Assembly: GCA_001602415.1 (NCBI GenBank)
Contig: CP012155.1
Span: forward strand, 372,001 to 436,000
Reading direction: 5' to 3'
From: Bacteroidetes bacterium UKL13-3
Lineage (GTDB): Bacteria > Bacteroidota > Bacteroidia > UKL13-3
Length of the DNA: 64,000 nt
The first letter of the stretch is position 1. Each line of letters opens with the position of its first letter. The position numbers were made by a program, and so were the translations under genes. The notes beneath the pieces were generated by a model. That model worked only from the letters and a program-made list of their open reading frames with translations. It ran no database searches and was not told the DNA's origin. Of this stretch, positions 8,893 through 16,549 are shown piece by piece.

Positions 8893-9873
8893 GTATATCC
8901 GCAAATATACCTAACTTTAGATAGGCTGCGGATTGGGGATTTAGATTTGTAGTATCAAAATACTACAATTTAAACAAGAGTTTGCAGATGAGACAATCTG
9001 CCGCGAGCATTTCCGAAACCAACGAGAGACGGAAGGGGTTAAATGTAAAAAGTGTGGAAGCACCAATCATTATTGGCTTCGCTACAAGTACCAATGGCAA
9101 TGTAAAACTTGTTCGTTTAGAACAACATTACGCAGTGGAACTGTGATGGAGCATTCGAAAATGTCCTTTCAAAAATGGTACGGAACCATTGCTTTTATGA
9201 GTTCTACCAAAAAAGGTACGTCAGCCAAGGAGCTACAAAAACAAATTGACCATAAACGCTATGCAAGTGTTTGGCTGTTGATGCATAAAGTTCGCAAGGC
9301 TATGGGAAATAGAGATGATACATACAACTTAACTGGCATGTTAGAAATGGACGAGGGCCATTTTGAAGTAGCAACCAAACAGGGCATTAAATTAAAAGGA
9401 GGCAAAGGGAGTCAAAAGCAACAAAACATGGCAGTGTTAGCAGAATCAATACCTTTGGAGGATTTAGACACAAGTAAAAAATCAAGTCATTGCAAATACT
9501 TTAAAATGAAAGTTTTAGATAATCATAAATCCGAAAGCATTAACTCGCTATTTAAAAATAATATCAAAGAGTGCAGTATTGTGTTTACTGATAAAAGCAC
9601 CAGTTACATCGATATTGCTAATTATGTAGAGGTACACGTAACAGAAAGGTCGAATAATAAAACAACAACATCTACACTTAAATGGGTACACATTGCAATT
9701 AGTAATGCTAAACGAACCCTGTTAGGAATTTACCACAAAACAAGCAGGACTTACTTGCAACGCTATTTGAACGAATTTTGTTACAAATTAAATCGCAGAT
9801 ATTTTGGCGATAAACTATTTGATATACTAACTCTTGCTGTAGCTAAAATTTATGGGTAAACTTGCGCATATAC
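8893..9873 (+). mobile_element. IS1595-family insertion sequence, copy 1 (transposase start codon lost)
   Basis: The 981-bp element is bounded by a left inverted repeat GTATATCCGCAAATATACC (8893-8911) and a right repeat (9855-9873) whose reverse complement matches at 16 of 19 positions. The left repeat is identical over 19 bp to that of the second copy at 38692. One transposase frame fills the inside. I could not find an 8-bp target duplication, which is expected for this family, so the insertion is probably old. Confidence 0.8.
8954..9859 (+). pseudogene. IS1595-family transposase, ATG replaced by ATC
   Basis: In-frame coding similarity to the 301-residue transposase at 38753 begins at 8954, where that gene has ATG and this one has ATC. 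From there 301 codons run without a stop. The N-terminus carries the zinc ribbon (CKKCGSTNHYWL...CKTC) and HFR.QRE. The ISXO2-like DDE domain follows, with EMDEGHFE, FTDKSTSYIDI and HIAISNAKRTLLGIYH. A GTG at 9143 and an ATG at 9146 are later in-frame starts but would remove the zinc ribbon. The protein is therefore probably not made in full, unless ATC or an upstream fusion initiates it. Confidence 0.75.
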
Positions 9874-10028
9874 ATAAATTTTTTCGATTCAAAATGACAT
9901 GCTTCAATAAGGATTTATAAAAATTAGTACGTTTATCAAGCTAGGCACTTTTGTTACAAATTACCAAAATAGTGGAGGGAATAGGTTTTTGGAAATAGGG
10001 CTCAAACTCATCCAAATTCTTTAAACTG

Positions 10029-10054
10029 TGAACTTCTTTAACAATGTAAGTTCA
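10029..10054. promoter_or_regulatory. inverted repeat upstream of the sigma-54-type regulator
   Basis: TGAACTT (10029-10035) and AAGTTCA (10048-10054) form a perfect 7-bp inverted repeat 50-75 bases before the ATG at 10104. A TAnnTTTG-like TAACTTAG is at 10076-10083, and a half-site TTCCAAAGTTATATAA starts at 10087. This may be an autoregulatory operator. Confidence 0.35.
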
Positions 10055-10103
10055 AATAATAAATACAATTTTTTTTAACTTAGTATTCCAAAGTTATATA
10101 ATT

Positions 10104-11459
10104 ATGAAACCGTTAACCATTTATCTTGTAGAAGACGATGCCTTTTTGGGAGAATCTTTAAAGTACCATTTAGAGCTCAATCCAGACTATAATATTCATC
10201 TTTTTCAAACAGGAAAAGAATGTATAGAAAATCTCTATAAAAAGCCCAACATTATCTGTCTTGACTTTGTATTGCCAGATATTTCTGGCGATATACTTTT
10301 AACGAAAATTCAGGAAATTAATAATCAAATTCCCATTATAATTATTAGTGGCCAAGATAATATTGAAGTTGCCGTAAATTTTTTGAAATCAGGTGCAAAA
10401 GATTATATCATTAAAAACAACCATACGAAAGAAACACTCTGGAATGCCATTATAAAAATCAGAGAAAATTTGAGTTTGGTTCATGAAGTAGAAGAGCTAA
10501 AAGAGCAACTAGAGCAGAAATTTAGTTTTGAAAAATCTATCATTGGTCAAAGTGAAGCCATAAAAAATGTGTTTATTAAAATAAATAAAGCCATCACTAA
10601 CAATATTAATGTTTCCATAACCGGAGAAACTGGCACGGGAAAAGAAGTAGTAGCCAAAGCCATACATTACAATTCCTATAAAAAAAACAAGCCCTTTGTA
10701 GCTGTAAATATGGCTGCCATTCCAAAAGAATTGCTAGAAAGCCAGTTCTTTGGATATGAGAAAGGTGCTTTTACTGGCGCAGATAATCGAAGTATTGGCA
10801 TGTTTGAACAAGCCGATGGCGGAACTATTTTTCTAGATGAAATTGCCGAACTTGATTTAAACTTGCAAAGTAAATTACTGCGTGTTTTGCAAGAAAGAGA
10901 AGTAATTAGACTTGGAGGAAAAGACCCAATAAAATTTAATGCCCGATTGATTATTGCTACTCATAAAGATTTGGCACAGGAGGTGAAAAAAGGAAACTTC
11001 AGAGAAGATTTATATTACAGAATAATAGGATTGCCAATTGAGCTCCCTCCTTTGCGAGAGCGCGGAAACGATATCCTTTTGCTTGCAAAATATTTCATCG
11101 ATTTATTTACTACTGAAAATAAAATGAAATCGATTCCATTGTCGAAGGAAGCAAAAAACAAATTAATAAGGTATTATTTTCCTGGCAATATCAGAGAGTT
11201 AAAATCAGTAATTGATCTGGCTTGTGTTATGAGTGATGGAAAAGAGATTACAATAGAAGATTTAACTTTTACAAGTATAAATGAATCTAACTTTCTGCTT
11301 TCAGAAGAAAAAACTTTAAAGGAATACACCTCAGAAATTATATTACATTATCTAAAAAAGAACAATAATGATGTATTGAAAACAGCTGCAAAGCTACATA
11401 TTGGTAAATCAACCATTTATAATTTAATCCAAACATTAGAAAAAAATAAATTAAAATAA
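10104..11459 (+). CDS. sigma-54-dependent (NtrC-family) response regulator
   Basis: A 451-residue protein in three parts. A receiver domain (1-120) has acidic EDD at its start and the phospho-acceptor Asp54 in CLDFVLPD. A sigma-54-interacting AAA+ domain spans about 140-375, with Walker A GETGTGKE at 174-181, the sigma-54 contact loop GAFTGA at 221-226 and GGTIFLDEIAEL as Walker B. A Fis-type helix-turn-helix closes the protein (TAAKLHIGKSTIYNLIQTLE). When phosphorylated it would activate RpoN-dependent promoters. It heads the polysaccharide locus, with a hybrid kinase next, so it is the likely transcriptional output of that phosphorelay. Confidence 0.93.
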   Translation: MKPLTIYLVEDDAFLGESLKYHLELNPDYNIHLFQTGKECIENLYKKPNIICLDFVLPDISGDILLTKIQEINNQIPIIIISGQDNIEVAVNFLKSGAKDYIIKNNHTKETLWNAIIKIRENLSLVHEVEELKEQLEQKFSFEKSIIGQSEAIKNVFIKINKAITNNINVSITGETGTGKEVVAKAIHYNSYKKNKPFVAVNMAAIPKELLESQFFGYEKGAFTGADNRSIGMFEQADGGTIFLDEIAELDLNLQSKLLRVLQEREVIRLGGKDPIKFNARLIIATHKDLAQEVKKGNFREDLYYRIIGLPIELPPLRERGNDILLLAKYFIDLFTTENKMKSIPLSKEAKNKLIRYYFPGNIRELKSVIDLACVMSDGKEITIEDLTFTSINESNFLLSEEKTLKEYTSEIILHYLKKNNNDVLKTAAKLHIGKSTIYNLIQTLEKNKLK

Positions 11460-12183
11460 CACCCCTATAATATTAAAAGTACGTGTGATAAGTGTAGTTT
11501 TAATCACATGTGAACTAGCCCTCTATACAATCGAATTTGTATAACTATTTAAAGAACTATAATCGGGAGCATTATTATTATAGCATCTGATAGTTAGAAA
11601 TTAACTCTATCATATAGCTTTAAACGTGATTGAGCAAATTTTAAACTAAACAAACAGTTGCCAACTCAAAAAGTAATTTACCTCTTAAAATAAACCATAA
11701 AACTTCATATAAATTGTATCAAACTATTTGGGTAAAATGCTAATAAAATTATAGGTTCAGCATACCTATTCCTTTGTTAATAAAGCATTGAATAATCTAA
11801 ACTCAACAGCATGAACAACATTATCTGTAAATGAAAAATATCATTCCTTGACTTTTGCTAAAGAAATGGTCATAACAAATAAAGTTTGCCTTACATAAGC
11901 CAATTTTGACCGATTAATTGCAGACATAAGTAAGGCAACATAAACAAGTTTTGAAATGAATAAAAGAAATGCCAAATTAGCATTTTAATAAAGGTGCATA
12001 GGGAGACAAAATCATTTAAAGAATCAAATTAACCAAAAAGTTGCATTGGCTAATGATATTTTTGATACAACTACCTAAAGCGGATTTATTCTTATGGTTA
12101 TATCTCACCTTTAACAACACTAGAAAATTAGAAAAAAGATAATTAACCACAACAATTAAAGGTATAAACTAAATCAATTAAAT
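11460..12183. other. 724-base regulatory spacer with several foldbacks, no gene seen
   Basis: There is no credible frame on either strand. Inverted repeats seen are TGTGAT/ATCACA (11484, 11503), TATACAA/TTGTATA (11524-11543), ATAGGT/ACCTAT (about 11752-11770), TTGCCTTAC/GTAAGGCAA (11886-11894, 11930-11938) and AATGC/GCATT (11968-11984). The TTGGC-N8-GGCA pattern on the minus strand near 11885-11902 has GG-N10-GC spacing, but it points away from the kinase gene. The length suggests a long leader or a small RNA, but nothing decides this. Confidence 0.5.
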
Positions 12184-15100
12184 ATGGAATTTCACAATCT
12201 TTTGCAACAGCAAATTAGTCGCTATTTAAACTCTGATTATATTGAAAATCCTAATTTCAAAGAATTTATTAATGCTGTTAATGATTGTTATATTGCCTAT
12301 GAAAGAGACAAAGACTTGACGAACCAAACCTTTCAGGAGAGGGAAAAAGAATATCATCAAATCAATCAAGATTTAACCAATGAATACGAGTTAAAAAAGA
12401 AGTCTATCGCCAATTTGTATGACAGTATAGAAGCACTAGAAGATAACTTTGAAGACATTAAAACAGATGATGATGTTGAAGATTTACTGTTTGTATCAAA
12501 ATACTTGAGTCAACAAATACAAAAACGAAAAGAAACCGAAAAAATTCTTGTTACAACCGTTGAATTACTAAAAACATTACTTGCAAACCTTCGCTCTGGA
12601 ATTTTAGTTGAAGATGAAAACCGAAAAATTCTCTTTACCAATAAAATGTTTTGTGATATATTTGGGATGACTGCTATACCTGAACAATTGGAAGGACTTG
12701 ATTGTACTAATTCTGCTGAACAATCCAAGGAAATGTTTATAAACCCTGAATCTTTTGTATTACGAATTAATGCTATTCTATCGCAAAAAAAAATTGCTAC
12801 TAATGAAATATTAGAAACCAAAGACAAACGCTTCTTAGAAAGAGATTATATTCCAATTTATATTAACAATGTATACAAAGGCCACTTATGGAAATATATT
12901 GATGTTACCGAGCGAATAAAGACTCAACTATTACTTGAACAAAGTGAAGAGCGCAATAGACTTATTATGAATGCTGCTTTGAATGCTATTATTACCATAG
13001 ATAGTAAAGACAAAATTACATTTTGGAACAACCAAGCAGAAGTAATTTTTGGACGGAAAACAGAAGAAGTTATTGGCAAAACACTTAATGAAACAATTAT
13101 CCCTATCCAACATAAGGAAGGATATGTTAATGGAATGAAAAATTACTTAAACACAGGAAAAGGGTGGATTTTAAACAAACAAATTGAACTTTCCGCTTTA
13201 AACAAAGATGGAAAAGAATTTCCAATTGAAATATCAATCATTCCCATTGAACAAAATGGTGAAGTGTTTTTCTGTTCGTTTATTCAAGATATATCACAAA
13301 GAAAAAAAGCACTAGCAAATATAAAATATCAAGAGCAAAAATATCGAAACATTATAGCCAATATGAATCTTGGAATAATCGAAGTAGATAATGATGAGAT
13401 AATTCAGTATGCTAATCAAAGTTTTTCTGAAATTTCAGGATATGCTTTAAATGAAATTATTGGAAAAAATCCATCTGAAATTTTTGTTTTTAATGAAAAT
13501 TCAGAAACAATGAAAATGAAAAAAGAACTAAGAAATCTTGGTGTTTCAGATATTTACCAAATTCCTGTAAAAAATAAACGAGGGCAATTAAGATGGTGGG
13601 CAATAAGCGGAGCTCCAAATTATGATGATAATGGGAAATTAATTGGCTCAATAGGAATTCATCTTGATATTACTGACCAAAAACAACTCGAAATTGATTT
13701 AGAAAAGGAAAAAGAAAAGGCAGAAGAAGCTTCCAAATCAAAAGAAGCGTTTTTGGCAAATATGAGCCATGAAATTAGAACTCCACTCAACGCCATAATA
13801 GGTTTTTTAAGAGAATTAAGTAAACAAGAATTAACAGATTTGCAAAAAAAATACATTGAAAATAGTTCTATTGCATCCAAACATTTATTGGCTATTATCA
13901 ATAATATTTTAGACATTTCTAAAATAGAGGCAGGCGAAATGTCTTTAGAACAAGAAGATTTTAGTTTAAAAAATTCAATAAAAAATATTGAAACTGTTTT
14001 AGAACCGAGAGCTAAGAAAAAAGGTATAGAACTAATTGTTAACTATGATAAAAAAATTGCTAAAGTGCTAAAAGGAGATGCTTTACGATTGGAAGAAATT
14101 CTTTTTAATTTAGTTGGTAATTCATTAAAATTTACTGAAAAGGGCAAAATAGAAATGAATTGTAATTTAATTAACGACCAAAAAAAGTATCAAAAATTAT
14201 GTATTTCAATTAGTGATACAGGAATTGGAATGGATAAAGATTTTGTTGAAACTATTTTTAAAAAGTTCTCTCAAGAAGATAAAAAAGTAACTAGAAAATA
14301 TGGAGGAACTGGTCTTGGAATGGCTATCACCAAAGAATTAGTAAATTTAATGAATGGAGAAATAAAAATCGAGAGCGAGAAATACAAGGGAACAACTATC
14401 AGTGTATTTCTAAACATCGAAAAAGGAAATTACAAAAAAAATAAAGTTACTACTATAAGTTTAGATAAAAAAAGTATTGAAGGTGCTAGAATTTTGTTAG
14501 TAGAAGATAATGACATGAACAAGATGGTAGCCCAGAATTCTTTAAAATATTACAATTGTAGCGTTACCGAAGCCCAAAACGGTGCTGAAGCACTAGAAAT
14601 TCTTAAAACACAAAATTATGATGTCATTCTAATGGATATTCAAATGCCAGAAATGGACGGTATTGAAGCTACCAAAATAATTAGGGAAGACTATAAAATT
14701 TTAACGCCAATAATAGCACTTACAGCTAATGCTTTCAAAACTGAAATTGAAAAGTGTAAAAAAGCAGGCATGGATGATTATATCACAAAACCATTTGACG
14801 AAGTTGTTTTATTTGAAACTATTGCTAAATATTTTAATTACAAAAAAAACAGTGAACATAAATTACATAAACCTGCCGAAACTAACTTATTATATAATTT
14901 AAATTCATTGCATAATTTGAGCAGAGGCAATAAAGAATTTGTTATAAATATAATAACCGTTTTTATAAACCAAACTACTCAAACTATAGAAAAAATTGAC
15001 CAAGCAATTAAGAAAATTGATTATTTAGAAGTAAGCCGCTTAATTCATAAAATTAAACCTAGCGTAGAAGGAATTGGAGTTTTCTCTATAATTGATGAAA

Positions 15101-15225
15101 TTAAACTACTCGAAAAAATAGCACATGAAACTCAAGATAAAGAACAAATTGAAAGCTTGTTTTCTAACATAAAGTTGGTCTTAGAAAAAGTTATAATTCA
15201 ATTACAAAAAAATGAATTAGAATAG
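12184..15225 (+). CDS. hybrid sensor histidine kinase with three PAS domains, receiver and HPt
   Basis: A 1,013-residue protein with no membrane segment, so a cytoplasmic sensor. A coiled-coil N-terminus (about 1-110) is followed by PAS domains at about 115-240, 255-375 and 385-500. The last has a PAC-like GSIGIHLDITDQK end. HisKA has the phospho-His529 in FLANMSHEIRTPLNAIIG. The ATPase shows NLVGNSLKFTEKG, DTGIGMD and KYGGTGLGMAIT. A receiver has Asp818 (ILMDIQMPEMDG) and a C-terminal HPt has His955 (LIHKIKPSVEGIG). This is a complete His-Asp-His relay, able to pass phosphate to the receivers encoded at 10104 and 15355. Confidence 0.92.
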   Translation: MEFHNLLQQQISRYLNSDYIENPNFKEFINAVNDCYIAYERDKDLTNQTFQEREKEYHQINQDLTNEYELKKKSIANLYDSIEALEDNFEDIKTDDDVEDLLFVSKYLSQQIQKRKETEKILVTTVELLKTLLANLRSGILVEDENRKILFTNKMFCDIFGMTAIPEQLEGLDCTNSAEQSKEMFINPESFVLRINAILSQKKIATNEILETKDKRFLERDYIPIYINNVYKGHLWKYIDVTERIKTQLLLEQSEERNRLIMNAALNAIITIDSKDKITFWNNQAEVIFGRKTEEVIGKTLNETIIPIQHKEGYVNGMKNYLNTGKGWILNKQIELSALNKDGKEFPIEISIIPIEQNGEVFFCSFIQDISQRKKALANIKYQEQKYRNIIANMNLGIIEVDNDEIIQYANQSFSEISGYALNEIIGKNPSEIFVFNENSETMKMKKELRNLGVSDIYQIPVKNKRGQLRWWAISGAPNYDDNGKLIGSIGIHLDITDQKQLEIDLEKEKEKAEEASKSKEAFLANMSHEIRTPLNAIIGFLRELSKQELTDLQKKYIENSSIASKHLLAIINNILDISKIEAGEMSLEQEDFSLKNSIKNIETVLEPRAKKKGIELIVNYDKKIAKVLKGDALRLEEILFNLVGNSLKFTEKGKIEMNCNLINDQKKYQKLCISISDTGIGMDKDFVETIFKKFSQEDKKVTRKYGGTGLGMAITKELVNLMNGEIKIESEKYKGTTISVFLNIEKGNYKKNKVTTISLDKKSIEGARILLVEDNDMNKMVAQNSLKYYNCSVTEAQNGAEALEILKTQNYDVILMDIQMPEMDGIEATKIIREDYKILTPIIALTANAFKTEIEKCKKAGMDDYITKPFDEVVLFETIAKYFNYKKNSEHKLHKPAETNLLYNLNSLHNLSRGNKEFVINIITVFINQTTQTIEKIDQAIKKIDYLEVSRLIHKIKPSVEGIGVFSIIDEIKLLEKIAHETQDKEQIESLFSNIKLVLEKVIIQLQKNELE

Positions 15226-15242
15226 TTTCAATTGGAACACAT

Positions 15243-15257
15243 TTCCAAAATTTGGAA
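15243..15257. promoter_or_regulatory. TTCC-N7-GGAA palindrome, site A
   Basis: TTCCAAAATTTGGAA lies between the hybrid kinase and the lone receiver. The symmetry extends one base further each side. Two more sites with the same half-sites and the same 7-bp spacing are at 22346 and 27831, the other two breaks in the gene train. Confidence 0.5.
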
Positions 15258-15280
15258 AATAGCGCCCCATTAACTTAAGT

Positions 15281-15312
15281 AACCACTTGATTAACAAGTG
15301 GTTATTTTTTTT
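15281..15312 (+). terminator. intrinsic terminator after the hybrid kinase gene
   Basis: AACCACTTG (15281-15289) pairs with CAAGTGGTT (15295-15303) around a 5-nt loop and runs into A plus eight Ts. Confidence 0.8.
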
Positions 15313-15354
15313 GGTTTAGTTTTGGTTTAACGGTTTAGAAATAAATTAAACACA

Positions 15355-15789
15355 ATGGAAAATCAAACCCAACTGAAATTTTTTATCGTAGATGACGATG
15401 TTTTTTGTGCAAAACTATATGAGCAATTTTTAAATAACATCAATTGTAACGATATAGTTTACTTCGATAATGGAAAGGATTGTTTGCTAAACCTAAATCA
15501 GAATCCAGATATCATTTTTTTAGATCATAATATGGATGATTTGAGCGGATTTGAAGTGCTAAAGAAAATAAAACGATATAATCCTAATATTTACATTGTA
15601 ATGATTTCTGCACAAGAAAATATAAAAACAGCTGTTGATGCTTTAAAATACGGAGCATTTGATTATATAATCAAGGATAGTAATGTAACCGATAAAATGA
15701 CACAAGTTATCAATAAAATTCTTGTGGTGAAGGATGAAATTAGAAAATCAAATCCTAATTTAATACAAAAATTACTTGGTTTATTTTAA
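15355..15789 (+). CDS. single-domain response regulator (receiver only)
   Basis: A 144-residue protein made of one receiver: acidic VDDDVF near residue 13, phospho-acceptor Asp57 in IIFLDHNMDDLSGF, the switch MISAQE and the conserved Lys in YIIKD. No output domain is present. It resembles the receiver of the NtrC-type regulator at 10104 in the C-terminal YIIK(N/D) region, which suggests a shared phospho-donor. It sits after a terminator and directly before the export lipoprotein gene (21 bases). It may act as a phosphate shuttle or sink, or bind a partner in the export machine. Confidence 0.88.
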   Translation: MENQTQLKFFIVDDDVFCAKLYEQFLNNINCNDIVYFDNGKDCLLNLNQNPDIIFLDHNMDDLSGFEVLKKIKRYNPNIYIVMISAQENIKTAVDALKYGAFDYIIKDSNVTDKMTQVINKILVVKDEIRKSNPNLIQKLLGLF

Positions 15790-15810
15790 CATAAAGATAC
15801 TCACAAGAAA

Positions 15811-16539
15811 ATGAAATCAATCATACAAACACTTGCAATCGTTTTGATATTTGCTTCATGCAAAACTACTAATTTGATAGAAAACCAATCAAAACAGTTA
15901 GATAATACTGTATTTTTAAATGATACTAGCTACCAATACAAAATAAGAAAAGACGATAAAATATCAATATCGGTATGGGGTGAAGACAACTTGAGCATTG
16001 GCTCTGTTTATGGCATTTACAATTCAAATGAAATTTATGGGAAATGGCTGTTAGTAGATGCCAATGGTAACATTGAAATACCAAGAATGGGTACAAAACA
16101 CGTAGTTGGAAAAACCGTTATAGAACTTAAAGAAGAAATAAAAAAAGAATTATCAAAATTGTTGGTAACTCCAATTGTTGACGTAAAGGTACTTAATAAA
16201 GAAATTACAATAGTTGGAGAAGTTAGAAATCCAAATACTTTTCAGGTAGATAAAGAAAAAAATAACTTATTGGAAGTAATAAGCAAAACAGGCGGATTTG
16301 ATTTTTATGCCAACTTAAAATCAATAAAGATTTTACGCCAAGAAGGTCTAAATGTAAAAGTAACAAGTATTGATCTAACACAATCAAATGATTCGTTAAA
16401 TAACAATGTACTTCTTTATCCTGGAGACATTGTTATAGTTCCTTCAAAAAAATATAAGGAATTTGATAAACGACTTGCTAATATTATTCCATTTACAACT
16501 GCAATAAGCACACTAGTAATATTAATGAGATTGTTTTAA
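15811..16539 (+). CDS. Wza-like polysaccharide export lipoprotein
   Basis: A 242-residue protein. A lipoprotein signal ends at FASC (Cys about residue 17). A Poly_export domain follows (YKIRKDDKISISVWGEDNLS to VDVKVLNK), then one SLBB-type segment (EITIVGEVRNPNTFQVDKEKN to LYPGDIVIVPSKK). A hydrophobic C-terminus (IIPFTTAISTLVILMRLF) could be the outer-membrane helix. Such proteins form the outer-membrane channel for Wzy-type exopolysaccharide. It is shorter than E. coli Wza, as is usual in Bacteroidota. The Wzc-like partner starts 11 bases downstream. Confidence 0.9.
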   Translation: MKSIIQTLAIVLIFASCKTTNLIENQSKQLDNTVFLNDTSYQYKIRKDDKISISVWGEDNLSIGSVYGIYNSNEIYGKWLLVDANGNIEIPRMGTKHVVGKTVIELKEEIKKELSKLLVTPIVDVKVLNKEITIVGEVRNPNTFQVDKEKNNLLEVISKTGGFDFYANLKSIKILRQEGLNVKVTSIDLTQSNDSLNNNVLLYPGDIVIVPSKKYKEFDKRLANIIPFTTAISTLVILMRLF

Positions 16540-16549
16540 CATAATTTTT

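Noticed and set aside
8881-9885. 8-bp target-site duplication around IS1595 copy 1
   Set aside because: Flanks CATTTAAT and ATAAATTT differ; no convincing duplication with any small shift of the ends.
11885-11902. sigma-54 -24/-12 promoter on the minus strand (GG-N10-GC)
   Set aside because: It points toward no gene on that strand, and the match is inside a longer inverted repeat; probably chance.
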